Part shown: piece after piece, positions 15,988-23,765 of the stretch
Layout: the number at the start of each line of letters is the position of its first letter
How positions within the stretch are numbered: the first letter of the stretch is position 1
NCBI GenBank assembly: GCA_910588045.1
Contig: CAJUPS010000011.1
Coordinates: forward strand, 1 to 62,621
DNA length: 62,621 nucleotides
Direction of reading: 5' to 3'
DNA from: an uncultured Oscillospiraceae bacterium
Lineage (GTDB): Bacteria > Bacillota > Clostridia > Oscillospirales > Oscillospiraceae
Made by a program: the position numbers and the translations under genes
The notes under the pieces: model-generated
What the model saw: only the letters and a program-made list of their open reading frames with translations
What the model was told of the DNA's origin: nothing
The model's database searches: none

Positions 15988-16003
15988 GATACGGAGAAAA
16001 ACG

Positions 16004-16039
16004 ATCCCGCGCCGGATAGGAACCCGGCGCGGGATTTTT
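16004..16039 (+). terminator. intrinsic terminator of lepA
   Basis: Perfect 12-bp GC-rich stem (16004-16015 with 16024-16035) followed by TTTTTC. Confidence 0.9.
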
Positions 16040-16046
16040 CGCAGTG

Positions 16047-16871
16047 TTAAAGCTTCAGTGCATTTTTCGGACATGCGTCCACACACTTCATACACAGAAT
16101 ACATTCTGTGGCGTTCCGCTTTTTCCGTGAGTTGCTGGGGACCTCCACGTCCATGGGGCACACCCGCTCGCACTTCCCGCAGGAGATACATTTGTCCTCC
16201 TCCACCTTGATGCGGAAGAGGGAGAAATAGCTCATGGGCTTCAAAAAGATGGTGATGGGACAGATGTACTTACAGAACGCCCGGTTGTCCCTGAGGATGT
16301 ACGCCAGCGCGATGCCGACGGCGTAGTAGAGCAGATTGCCGACGAGAAAGCTTCGCCAGATGATCTCCTCCTTGCCGGGGATCTGAAACAGGAAGAGGGC
16401 CCCTACAAAAGCCAGGGAAGCGGCAAACACGATGTAGCGGATAAAGCCGATCTGCTTCCTGGGGGCGGCGGGCTGGCGAAAGGGGAGCAGGTCCAGCACC
16501 ATGGCAGTCCAGCAGGCATAGCCGCACCATCCGCGGCCAAACACCAGAGGCCCGAATATCTTTGCAACGGCGTAGTGGATGGTGGCGGCCTCAAATACGC
16601 CCAGGAAGAGGTAGTACCAGAAGCCCTCCAGCTGCATGTTCTCCCGGCAGAGAAAGCCCAGGTACACCAGCATGTACAGACCGACGGCAAATTGGACCAC
16701 GTTCCGGGCGTAACTCTTTTTCTGCGTATAGAGAGCCAGGCCGACGGCAATGGCCGTTCCGATATAGGAAAAATTGAACAGGTAGAACAGATTATCCAGG
16801 GTAAGCCAGAGGGTGACGGCAACCGCTTCAAAGATCAGCCACATCGTCAGAGACGGCGCATATTTTTTCAT
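16047..16871 (-). CDS. membrane 4Fe-4S ferredoxin protein, NapH/RsxA-like (polyferredoxin)
   Basis: 274 residues from ATG 16871, which has GGAGGGG upstream. About six hydrophobic helices occupy residues 10-205. Cys motifs GRGWCGYACW and CKYICP are those of the NapH/NosR/CcoG membrane electron-carrier family. The C-terminal 60 residues hold two full ferredoxin motifs, CISCGKCERVCP and CILCMKCVDACP, for two 4Fe-4S clusters. It should carry electrons at the membrane. Encoded 55 bases behind an Fe-S aldo/keto reductase, likely the same redox unit. Confidence 0.88.
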   Translation of the reverse strand: MKKYAPSLTMWLIFEAVAVTLWLTLDNLFYLFNFSYIGTAIAVGLALYTQKKSYARNVVQFAVGLYMLVYLGFLCRENMQLEGFWYYLFLGVFEAATIHYAVAKIFGPLVFGRGWCGYACWTAMVLDLLPFRQPAAPRKQIGFIRYIVFAASLAFVGALFLFQIPGKEEIIWRSFLVGNLLYYAVGIALAYILRDNRAFCKYICPITIFLKPMSYFSLFRIKVEEDKCISCGKCERVCPMDVEVPSNSRKKRNATECILCMKCVDACPKNALKL

Positions 16872-16926
16872 CTTCTTCCCCTTCCCCTCCGCTGGCATGG
16901 GACGGCACGCCAAACGGACATCCTTA

Positions 16927-18060
16927 TCAGCCCTTGAGCTTCTCCGTGAAGTCCGACATCATCTCGGAGATCCTGATCTGCTGGGGACACACCGCCTCGC
17001 AGCTGCGGCAGCCCACGCAGGCGGAGGGCCTCTTCTCCTCCGGGTAGGTCATCAGGGCCATGGGGGCGATGAAGCCGCCGTCGGAGAAGTTGTGCTCGTT
17101 GTAGAGCTTGATGAGCTCGGGGATGTCCAGCCCCTGGGGGCAGTGGTCGGTGCAGTAGCGGCAGGCCGTGCAGGGGAGGGTCTTGCGGCCCAGCATCTCG
17201 TCGGCCACCTCCAGCAGCGCGGTCATCTCCGCCTCCGTCAGAGGTCGGTCGGTCTCGAAGGTGCGGATATTCTCCTGGAGCTGGTCCATGTTGGACATGC
17301 CGGAGAGGATCATGGTCACCTGGGGGATGGTCTGGAGGAACCGGAAGGCCCAGGCGGGAATCTTCTCGTCGGGGCGCAGGGCGGTGAGGCGGGCGGTGTG
17401 GCTCTCCCCCAGCCTGGCCAGACGGCCGCCCCGGACGGGTTCCATGACCCAGACGGGGATGTTGTACGCCTTGAGCAGCTCCACCTTGGCCTTGGCGTCC
17501 TGGAAGGTCCAGTCTAAGTAGTTGATCTGGAGCTGGCAGAACTCCATGTGGTCGCCGTAAGCCTCCAGGAAGCGGCGCATCACGGGGACGCTGCCGTGGG
17601 CCGAGAAGCCCAGGTGGCGGATGCGGCCGTTGGCCTTCTGCTTCTGGAGATAGGCGTCAATGCCGTACCGGGGGTCCAGGTACTGGTCGATGTTCATCTC
17701 GCAGACGTTGTGGAAGAGGTAGAAGTCGAAGTAGTCCACCTGGCACTTCTCCAGCTGCTTCTCGAAGATCTCCTCCACCTTGTCCATGTTGCCCAGGTCG
17801 TACCCGGGGAACTTGGTGGCCAGGTAAAACTTTTCCCGGGGATACCGGGCCAGGGTGCGGCCTAAAACCAGCTCGGAGTTGCCGCTGTGGTAGCCCCAGG
17901 CGGTGTCGTAGTAGTTGACCCCGTGGTCCATGGCGTAGGCCACCATCTCCTGGGTGGCGGGCTCGTCGATCTGGGCGTCTTTCCCGTCGATCACCGGCAG
18001 GCGCATACCTCCCAGACCCAGGGCGGAGAGCTGGATGTCCTGAAACTGTTTGTAGATCAT
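16927..18060 (-). CDS. aldo/keto reductase with C-terminal 4Fe-4S ferredoxin domain
   Basis: 377 residues. Residues 1-280 form an aldo/keto reductase barrel: GLGGMRLP start, Asp-Tyr pair in NYYDTAWGY, catalytic Lys in YLATKF, His in FYLFHNV. Residues 281-377 contain CTACRYCTDHCP and CVGCRSCEAVCP, two ferredoxin-type clusters. This fused form is frequent in anaerobes, probably linking a carbonyl reduction to ferredoxin. ATG 18060 has GGAGG eight bases upstream, so in-frame extensions upstream are spurious. Followed by the NapH-like gene. Substrate unknown. Confidence 0.92.
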   Translation of the reverse strand: MIYKQFQDIQLSALGLGGMRLPVIDGKDAQIDEPATQEMVAYAMDHGVNYYDTAWGYHSGNSELVLGRTLARYPREKFYLATKFPGYDLGNMDKVEEIFEKQLEKCQVDYFDFYLFHNVCEMNIDQYLDPRYGIDAYLQKQKANGRIRHLGFSAHGSVPVMRRFLEAYGDHMEFCQLQINYLDWTFQDAKAKVELLKAYNIPVWVMEPVRGGRLARLGESHTARLTALRPDEKIPAWAFRFLQTIPQVTMILSGMSNMDQLQENIRTFETDRPLTEAEMTALLEVADEMLGRKTLPCTACRYCTDHCPQGLDIPELIKLYNEHNFSDGGFIAPMALMTYPEEKRPSACVGCRSCEAVCPQQIRISEMMSDFTEKLKG

Positions 18061-18103
18061 ATCGTTTTCCTCCTGATGGCACGTTGGCCTGATATTCTCA
18101 CCT

Positions 18104-18132
18104 ATACTATCAGACATTTTGCGGAATTGCAA
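18104..18132 (-). promoter_or_regulatory. promoter of the aldo/keto reductase gene
   Basis: TTGCAA at 18132-18127, 17-base spacer, TAGTAT at 18109-18104. The -35 and first spacer bases match the secG promoter. Confidence 0.7.
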
Positions 18133-18180
18133 ATGCTTTTCCGCTATTGCCTCCGATACCCGGAGGGCATGGACAGAAAG

Positions 18181-18206
18181 TCCCGGCAGGGGGGAACCTG
18201 CCGGGA
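18181..18206 (-). terminator. terminator of the xpaC-telA-TPM operon
   Basis: Perfect 10-bp stem (18197-18206 with 18181-18190), 6-base loop, followed on the minus strand by ACTTTCTGT. Confidence 0.7.
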
Positions 18207-18221
18207 CCGCTGATGCCTTGA

Positions 18222-19346
18222 TTATCTCCGGCCTCCGCCGAAGCCACCGCCCCGGGAGCCTCCGCCGAAACCGCCCCGGGAGCCGCCTCCGCCGAAGCCG
18301 CCGCCCCGGGAGCCTCCGCCAAAGCCGCCGCTCCGGGGAGCGCCGCCGAAGCCTCCGCCCCGGGAACCTCCACCGAAGCCGCCGCTGCGCGGCGGAGAAG
18401 AGGGCCGGGAGCTCCCGCCCATCGGAGGACGGGGTCCACCACCCATCGGGGGACGGGGCCCGCCGCCCATGGGAGGACGAGGTCCGCCACCCATCGGGGG
18501 GCGGGGTCCACCGCCCATCGGAGGACGGGGCCCACCGCCCATCGGTGGGCGGGGTCCGCCGGGGCCTCTGGGAGGCGGTGGGGGAGGCGGTGCGTGCCGC
18601 CTGCGATACCACCGGCTGCCGGGGCGGTGCCACCAGAAGATGGGGCGGTATACCACCGGGGGCACGGTCATGGTTCCGTAGCGGCCATACCAGCTGCTGT
18701 AACGGATGCCGTCGATGACGTTGAAGAGAACGACCAGTACCACCAGCAGGAGGATCACAGGAATGAGGGAGACGATCACATGGAAAATGCCGCCCCCGGT
18801 AAAGAAGGCGTCCTCCCCGCCGGAGCTGCTGTAGAGCAGGTGAACCTGTCCGAACAGGTCCAGCGCCGCCTCGCCGTAGTCCCCGGCCCGAAGCCCCTCG
18901 GCCAGGGCGGCGTCCACAAAGCTGCCGGACTGGGCGGCCAGGCGGTCATAGAACCGCCCGCTGGCCACCACGTAGCCCTCCCGGGACCCGGTGTCCAGCA
19001 GGAGGAGGGCGTCGTTCTCCCCCAGCTCCATGTCGATGGCCCAGTTCCAGGCGTCGTCTGCCAGCGTCTGGGACACGTTCCGCACGGTGACCACGGCCAT
19101 GATGCTGCCGGTCAGGTCCCAGTTGGCGTTGTAGAGGCTCAGCGTCCGCTCCACCTTGGCGGGGAGCACATTGGCCTGGTCCACGATCAGCTTCTCGTAG
19201 GCCGCAGTGGAGAGGTTTTCGTTCAGGGCCGCGCCGCCCTTGGGGACCTCCACCTCCGGTTTCTTCGACAGACCATAGAGGGAGGAGAGGACGATGGCCG
19301 CAATGAGTACAAAGACGGCAAAAGCCCGGTTTTTCAATACTTTCAT
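18222..19346 (-). CDS. TPM-domain membrane protein with Pro-rich and Gly/Arg-rich repeat tail
   Basis: 374 residues. N-terminal signal/anchor (8-26), TPM domain about 45-170 (KLIVDQANVLPAKVERTL, LLLLDTGSREGYVVASG), a second membrane helix about 190-212, then a low-complexity tail. The tail has a polyproline run, six exact-length copies of the octapeptide GGGPRPPM, and a C-terminal Gly/Arg/Phe/Ser region of GGFGGGSRG type. TPM proteins are linked to membrane protein quality control and phosphatase-like activity; the RG-rich tail could bind nucleic acid or phase-separate. Its ATG directly abuts the telA stop codon, so translation is coupled. Confidence 0.85.
   Translation of the reverse strand: MKVLKNRAFAVFVLIAAIVLSSLYGLSKKPEVEVPKGGAALNENLSTAAYEKLIVDQANVLPAKVERTLSLYNANWDLTGSIMAVVTVRNVSQTLADDAWNWAIDMELGENDALLLLDTGSREGYVVASGRFYDRLAAQSGSFVDAALAEGLRAGDYGEAALDLFGQVHLLYSSSGGEDAFFTGGGIFHVIVSLIPVILLLVVLVVLFNVIDGIRYSSWYGRYGTMTVPPVVYRPIFWWHRPGSRWYRRRHAPPPPPPPRGPGGPRPPMGGGPRPPMGGGPRPPMGGGPRPPMGGGPRPPMGGGPRPPMGGSSRPSSPPRSGGFGGGSRGGGFGGAPRSGGFGGGSRGGGFGGGGSRGGFGGGSRGGGFGGGRR
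18418..18561 (-). repeat. six tandem 24-bp repeats inside the TPM gene
   Basis: Six consecutive 24-bp units, each encoding GGGPRPPM on the minus strand, differ only at scattered, mostly synonymous positions. The unit number could vary between strains by slippage. Confidence 0.85.
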
Positions 19347-20516
19347 TTACCCGCGCAGCTCCATCAGCTTCTGCTTGAGCTCGCCCTCGATCCTGCCCAG
19401 CTCCGCCTCGGCGGCCCGGCGCTTCTGGGCGCCCTCCCGCTGGATCTGGATGACCTCATCCAGCGTGGAGATCAGCTGCTGGTTGGTGTGCTGGAGGGTC
19501 TCGATGTCGATGATGCTCCGCTCGGCCTCCTTGGCGGTGGCGATGGTGCCCATCTTGAGCATGTCGGCGTTCTTCTTGAGCAGCTCGTTGGTGGCGTTGG
19601 TGACGGCGGTCTGGGCCGCGGTGGCCCGGCGGCTGTTCTCCAGGCCCAGGGCCAGGACCATCTGGCTCTTCCACAGGGGGATGGTGTTCACCAGGGTGGA
19701 TTGGATCTTCTCCACCATGAGGGTGTCGTTGTTCTGGAGCATCCGGGTCTGGGGACCCATCTGGATGGACACCATCCGCGTCAGCTCCAGGTCGTGGAGC
19801 TTCTTGTCAAACCGGTCGCACATCTGCACCAGGTCGTTGTAGGCCTGGGCGTCCTCCTGGGCGCCGGTGCGCTCCGCCTTCTGACGCAGCTCCTCCAGTT
19901 GGCCGGACTGCACCTCCGCCAGGCGCTTCTTCCCGGCGATGATGTACATGGTCAGCTCCTTGTAGTATTTCAGGTTCAGCTCGTACATCTGGTCAAACAT
20001 GGCCACATCCTTCATCAGGACCCGCTGGTGCTCCTCCAGCTCCCGGACGATCTTGTCCACGTTGGCCTCGGCCTTGCCGTACTGGGCCTTCATGGCCTCC
20101 ATGCGGTTGCCCGCCTTCTTGAAAAAGCCGAAGAGGCCCTTTTCCTCCTCCTCCTGGCCGAAGCTCTTGAGCTCCACCACCAGGCTGGAGAGCGTGTCGC
20201 CCACCTCGCCCAGGTCCTTGGTCTTCACGTTCTTCAGGGCGCTCTCGGAGAAACCGGCAACCCCCTTCTGGGCGGCCACGCCGTATTGCAGGACCATTTG
20301 GGAGTCATTGATGTCGATCTTCTTGGAGAAGTCGTCCACCACCTTTTTCTCCGCCTCGGAGAGCATACTGTCGTCGATGACCACGGGCTTCACCTCGGGC
20401 TTGGCAGGTTCGGGCGCGGGCTCGGGCTCCAGACTCAAGGTCAGGGCGGGGGCCTCCACCTTGGCGGCGTCGGCGTTCAGGGTCAGCTGGGGCATCATGC
20501 CTTCCATGTCACTCAT
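19347..20516 (-). CDS. telA: toxic anion resistance protein TelA family
   Basis: 389 residues. Start ATG 20516 has GGAGGAAACG close upstream. Acidic Pro/Glu-rich N-terminus of about 60 residues, then the long helical TelA core, with the conserved parts KGLFGFFKKAGNRMEAMKAQY, QMVLALGLENSRRATAAQ and a C-terminal coiled coil. TelA is associated with tellurite and cell-envelope antimicrobial resistance in Firmicutes; the mechanism is unclear. It is flanked by xpaC and a TPM gene, an arrangement seen in other clostridia. Overlaps the upstream small gene by eight bases. Confidence 0.9.
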   Translation of the reverse strand: MSDMEGMMPQLTLNADAAKVEAPALTLSLEPEPAPEPAKPEVKPVVIDDSMLSEAEKKVVDDFSKKIDINDSQMVLQYGVAAQKGVAGFSESALKNVKTKDLGEVGDTLSSLVVELKSFGQEEEEKGLFGFFKKAGNRMEAMKAQYGKAEANVDKIVRELEEHQRVLMKDVAMFDQMYELNLKYYKELTMYIIAGKKRLAEVQSGQLEELRQKAERTGAQEDAQAYNDLVQMCDRFDKKLHDLELTRMVSIQMGPQTRMLQNNDTLMVEKIQSTLVNTIPLWKSQMVLALGLENSRRATAAQTAVTNATNELLKKNADMLKMGTIATAKEAERSIIDIETLQHTNQQLISTLDEVIQIQREGAQKRRAAEAELGRIEGELKQKLMELRG

Positions 20517-20739
20517 TTTCGTTTCCTCCATCGTTTGTTTCAAGTGCTCTCGCATCCCTCAGCTCATCGCCGCCGATCAGCGCGTCCAGCGCGGACGACG
20601 CAAACCACAGCGCACTGATGCCATACAGGAGTATCCGGCGCTTTTTATTCTCCGTCTGTCCCGCCCGGTAGAAGAATGCGCCGGACAGGAAGCCCTCCAG
20701 GATGGAGAGGATATAGTGAAATATGGCGTTCCCGTTCAT
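20509..20739 (-). CDS. small membrane protein of the xpaC-telA operon
   Basis: 76 residues with two hydrophobic segments (about 5-25 and 36-55) and an acidic C-terminus. The ATG at 20739 has AAGGAGG eight bases upstream, and the stop overlaps the telA start by eight bases, so it is a real operon member between xpaC and telA. No family recognised; a small helper for membrane attachment of TelA is a guess from context. Confidence 0.7.
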   Translation of the reverse strand: MNGNAIFHYILSILEGFLSGAFFYRAGQTENKKRRILLYGISALWFASSALDALIGGDELRDARALETNDGGNENE

Positions 20740-20754
20740 CGAAAGTCCTCCTTC

Positions 20755-21462
20755 TTAAAGCTCTAGCTTTATGTCCGTTCCGTCGGCGTTCTTGGTGGTC
20801 TCCGCCTCCATCTGCTCCCCTGTCAGGCCCTCCCGGGCCAGGATGGTCTCCAGCACGGAGATGTCCGTGGAGATGTCCAGGGCGTCCGCGCCGAAGAGCG
20901 CGTCCAGCTGCTTCTCAAAGGCGGTGACGATGGTGCCCATGATGTTCTCCACCTTCTCCTTGGTGCCGGTGATATTGTCCCCCGACACGCCGGTGGAGTC
21001 CATGCGGTCGTAGGCGTTGAGGAGCTTCAGGGTGGTGGGCAGGTAGTAGTCCATAAACTGCCGGATCTGGGGCAGTTTGTCCGGGTCCGCCCTCACCTGG
21101 TCGAAGATCTTCCGGCATACCGCCTCCAGGCGGCGGATGTCCTGGGAGATCTTCTCGTCCTCGATGGCGTCGTCCAGGCGCTTCATCTCGGCGATGGCCT
21201 TTCCTCCGTCGTCGATCATCCTGTCCAGCGCGGCGTTGCCGGTGGGCTTCTCCTCCGGCTTGGGGGGATCGGGGGCCTCGAGCTCCGTCACCTCGTCCTT
21301 GCACACCGCCTGCAAAAACAGCAGCGCGCCCAGGGACAGCACCGCCGCCAGCAGGAAGTCGCTGAGCCGGTACAGGGAGAAGAACAGCGCCCAGACCACC
21401 CATACGGCGGCGGCGCCATAGTAGGGAAGCGTGGATTTCCGCGTTTTCTTTACGATTGCCAT
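20755..21462 (-). CDS. XpaC-like protein (5-bromo-4-chloroindolyl phosphate hydrolysis family)
   Basis: 235 residues from ATG 21462, preceded by AGGAGGTCCGGC. Two membrane helices (about 15-55) and a cytoplasmic helical domain with the XpaC-type stretch LPQIRQFMDYYLPTTLKLLNAYDRM and DALDISTDISVLETILAREGL at the end. XpaC and TelA are commonly paired; the pair is connected with envelope stress resistance, and the name from phosphate hydrolysis describes an indirect phenotype. First gene of the four-gene operon driven by the promoter at 21505-21533. Confidence 0.85.
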   Translation of the reverse strand: MAIVKKTRKSTLPYYGAAAVWVVWALFFSLYRLSDFLLAAVLSLGALLFLQAVCKDEVTELEAPDPPKPEEKPTGNAALDRMIDDGGKAIAEMKRLDDAIEDEKISQDIRRLEAVCRKIFDQVRADPDKLPQIRQFMDYYLPTTLKLLNAYDRMDSTGVSGDNITGTKEKVENIMGTIVTAFEKQLDALFGADALDISTDISVLETILAREGLTGEQMEAETTKNADGTDIKLEL

Positions 21463-21504
21463 GCCGGACCTCCTATGCTGCATTGTGAAATCTCGCTAGT
21501 TAGA

Positions 21505-21533
21505 AGTATACCCCTAAATTCCCGGGAGGTCAA
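21505..21533 (-). promoter_or_regulatory. promoter of the xpaC-telA-TPM operon
   Basis: TTGACC at 21533-21528, 17-base spacer, TATACT at 21510-21505, about 43 bases before the xpaC start. Confidence 0.8.
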
Positions 21534-21547
21534 GAGAAACCGAGCCT

Positions 21548-21594
21548 GCCGTCCACAAAAATGGACGGCCCCGGCGCCGTCGGGCGCCGGGGCC
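21548..21594 (-). terminator. terminator region of larBC
   Basis: 12-bp perfect stem 21567-21578/21583-21594; on the minus strand it is followed by GTCCATTTTTG, a T-run that itself lies in a second 8-bp hairpin (GCCGTCCA at 21548). Confidence 0.75.
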
Positions 21595-21608
21595 GGTTCG
21601 TGGAAAAG

Positions 21609-22814
21609 TCAATCCGCCCGGGAAAAGGCTTTCCGCACGGTCTCCAGGGGAAGATCCTGCTCTTTGGCGATTTCTGCCAGCGCGCCGTATTCCGGCTTGC
21701 TCTTGGTCACGCCGTAGCCCGTGCCGGTCTTGCGGGGCATCGGGCCCAGGTCCGTCTCCACGGAGTCCATGGAGACCGCCAGGGCGTAGCGGGCACAGTC
21801 CGTGCGCCGCACGCCGAAGGTGCCGGTATGCCGCAGCAGCTCCGACGCCAGCCGGTCCGCCTCCGCCGGGCGGCACAGGCAGGTGAGCAGGACGCCGGGG
21901 CGATTTTTCTTCATATAGATGGGCGCATAGGACACGTCCAGGGCCCCCGCCCCCAGCAGCCGGTCCATGGCAAAGCCCAGCGCTTCGCCTGTCATGTCGT
22001 CGATGTTGGCCTTCAGCTCGACCACCGCGTCATTGGGGCCCAGGGCCTGGGAGGCGTCGGCCACCAGGAGGGCGCGCAGGCAGTTGGCCCGTGGGAAGTC
22101 CTTGCTGCCGCAGCCGTGGCCGCAGCCCAGGAGCACCCCCTCCGGCATCGGTCCCCAGCTCTCCGCGAAGGTGCGCAGCAGCGCCGCGCCGGTGGGGGTA
22201 CACAGCTCCGCTTCCACATCTCCAGTGGCGATGGGGACCCCGGTGAGCAGCCGCACCGTGGCGGGCGCGGGCACCGGCAGCAGTCCGTGGGCGGTGCGGA
22301 CCGTACCGCTGCCCACGGTGACCGGAGAGGCGCAGACCCTGTCCGGGGCCAGCAGGTGCAGCAGGTAGCACACGCCGGTGACGTCTATCACCGCGTCCAG
22401 CGCCCCCACCTCGTGGAAGTGGACCTCCCCGACCTCCACGCCGTGGGCCTCCGACTCCGCCCGGGCGATGTGTGCGTAGACCCGGCGGGCGTTCTCCCGC
22501 ACCGCCTCCGGCAGGGGGAAGCCACCGATCATCGTCTCGATGTCCTCCAGGGAATGGTGTTCGTGGTGGTGGTCATGGTGCTCATGGTGGTGATGGTGGT
22601 GGCCATCGCCCTCCTCCCGGCCGTGGATCACGACCCGCATGTGGGTTCCGGCGAGGCCCTGGCGGGTGACCCGCTCCGCCTCCACGGACACGCCGGGGAG
22701 CAGGGCGTTCATGTCCCGCAGGAACTTCTCCTTCTCCGGGTACAGCTCGTACAGCGCCCCCATGAGCATGTCCCCCGCCGCGCCCATGGCGCACTCCAAA
22801 TACAGCGTTTTCAT
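21609..22814 (-). CDS. larC: nickel-pincer cofactor biosynthesis protein LarC (full-length)
   Basis: 401 residues. LarC is a CTP-dependent cyclometallase that inserts nickel into the pyridinium dithio-acid mononucleotide to finish the lactate racemase cofactor. The N-terminal ECAMGAAGDMLMGAL motif, the middle HFHEVGALDAVIDVTG motif and the C-terminal domain KANIDDMTGEALGFAMDRLL are all present in one uninterrupted frame, unlike species that need a frameshift between LarC1 and LarC2. Residues 72-87 are an extreme His cluster (13 of 16), surely a nickel store or sensor. Start overlaps the larB stop by four bases (ATGA). Confidence 0.95.
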   Translation of the reverse strand: MKTLYLECAMGAAGDMLMGALYELYPEKEKFLRDMNALLPGVSVEAERVTRQGLAGTHMRVVIHGREEGDGHHHHHHEHHDHHHEHHSLEDIETMIGGFPLPEAVRENARRVYAHIARAESEAHGVEVGEVHFHEVGALDAVIDVTGVCYLLHLLAPDRVCASPVTVGSGTVRTAHGLLPVPAPATVRLLTGVPIATGDVEAELCTPTGAALLRTFAESWGPMPEGVLLGCGHGCGSKDFPRANCLRALLVADASQALGPNDAVVELKANIDDMTGEALGFAMDRLLGAGALDVSYAPIYMKKNRPGVLLTCLCRPAEADRLASELLRHTGTFGVRRTDCARYALAVSMDSVETDLGPMPRKTGTGYGVTKSKPEYGALAEIAKEQDLPLETVRKAFSRAD

Positions 22815-23569
22815 TGGTCAATTCCTCGCATCTGGTTAATTCTATGGGCCAGGAAGCCCGCGCCGAAGCCGTTGTCGATATTGACCACACTCACCCCGCT
22901 GGCGCAGGAGTTCAACATGGCCAGCAGCGCCGCCAATCCTCCCAGGTTGGCCCCATAGCCTACGCTGGTGGGTACGGCGATCACCGGACAGCCGACCAGT
23001 CCGCCTACCACGGAGGGCAGCGCCCCCTCCATGCCCGCCACGGCCACGATACACCGGGATTTTTCCAGAATTTCCAGGGACCCCAGCAGGCGGTGGAGCC
23101 CCGCTACACCGGCGTCATAGACCCGGTGGACCCTGCTGCCCAGGGCCTCGGCCGTCAGCGCCGCCTCCTCGCAGACGGCCAGGTCGCTCGTGCCCGCGGA
23201 GACCACGGCCACGTCCCCCGTCAAAGGCCGCTCCACCGGGTTTGCCACCGCCAGACGGGCGGCGGGGGAGTACCGGTAGGGGAGCTTTCCCCGCAGAAGG
23301 GCCTCCTTCTCCTCCGACAGACGGGTGATGATGATGTTGGCCGCGCCGCGGTCCACCATGGAGCGGACGATGCCCTCGATCTGCTCCGCCGTCTTGCCCT
23401 GGCCGAAGATGACCTCGGCCGCACCCTGCCGGGCGGCCCGGTGGTGGTCCACCTTGGCGTAGCCCAGGTCCTCGTAGGCGTCCTGCCGCAGAAGTCCGGC
23501 GGCGGCCTCCGGGGTGGTATGTCCGGCTCTTACTTGTTCCAACAGTTCCAGAAGCTGCTTTTCGTTCAT
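22811..23569 (-). CDS. larB: nickel-pincer cofactor biosynthesis protein LarB
   Basis: 252 residues. LarB carboxylates nicotinic acid adenine dinucleotide and splits it to the dicarboxylic mononucleotide, the first step of the pincer cofactor. It shows the PurE-like C-terminal core: VAVVSAGTSDLAVCEEAALTAE, VAGMEGALPSVVGGLVGCPVIAVPTS and the final VVNIDNGFGAGFLAHRI. GGAGAG precedes the ATG. Transcribed with larC from the promoter at 23705-23733 through a structured 134-base leader. Neither larE nor larA is in the window, so the user enzyme lies elsewhere. Confidence 0.95.
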   Translation of the reverse strand: MNEKQLLELLEQVRAGHTTPEAAAGLLRQDAYEDLGYAKVDHHRAARQGAAEVIFGQGKTAEQIEGIVRSMVDRGAANIIITRLSEEKEALLRGKLPYRYSPAARLAVANPVERPLTGDVAVVSAGTSDLAVCEEAALTAEALGSRVHRVYDAGVAGLHRLLGSLEILEKSRCIVAVAGMEGALPSVVGGLVGCPVIAVPTSVGYGANLGGLAALLAMLNSCASGVSVVNIDNGFGAGFLAHRINQMRGIDQ

Positions 23570-23599
23570 GCTTTCTCTCCGGTTCCTCAGATTGGATCT

Positions 23600-23698
23600 G
23601 ACAGGTTAAAAAGTGAACTGACTGCCCGGTGGCACGAGCAGTCAGCATGATGATCCTTGCCTGACAATGGGGCGCTGACCGTGGGAGTAGCGCCCTTT
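23600..23698 (-). promoter_or_regulatory. structured larB leader with mutually exclusive hairpins (candidate attenuator/riboswitch)
   Basis: On the minus strand: hairpin 1, GGGCGCT/AGCGCCC at 23695-23689/23676-23670 with a 12-base loop; hairpin 2, GTCAGGCA at 23665-23658 pairing with TGCTGAC at 23647-23641; hairpin 3, CTGACTGC at 23645-23638 pairing with GCAGTCAG at 23625-23618, followed by TTCACTTTTTAACC. Hairpin 3 looks like an intrinsic terminator and shares CTGAC with hairpin 2, the usual antiterminator/terminator choice. No known riboswitch class was recognised. Confidence 0.6.
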
Positions 23699-23704
23699 TC
23701 TATT

Positions 23705-23733
23705 ATTATACTGAGCCGATCCGGTTTTGTCAA
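23705..23733 (-). promoter_or_regulatory. consensus sigma-A promoter of larBC
   Basis: TTGACA at 23733-23728, 17-base spacer and TATAAT at 23710-23705, a perfect consensus match. Start of transcription is expected near 23698, at the foot of the first leader hairpin. Confidence 0.88.
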
Positions 23734-23765
23734 GCGGGCGTTGCTGCCCCTTTGGAGCGAGTCCG

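Noticed and set aside
18418..18561. 24-bp repeats as a CRISPR array
   Set aside because: Units are contiguous without spacers and encode a protein repeat in frame.
18594..20618. 674-codon + strand open frame opposite the TPM and TelA genes
   Set aside because: Leu/Gly/His-rich shadow of the minus-strand genes, no recognisable domain.
22554..22601. His-rich stretch in larC as an assembly or cloning-tag artefact
   Set aside because: It is interspersed with Glu and Asp and lies inside the LarC fold, as expected for natural nickel proteins.
21609..22814. Programmed frameshift in larC as known from lactobacilli
   Set aside because: Both LarC halves lie in one continuous frame here.
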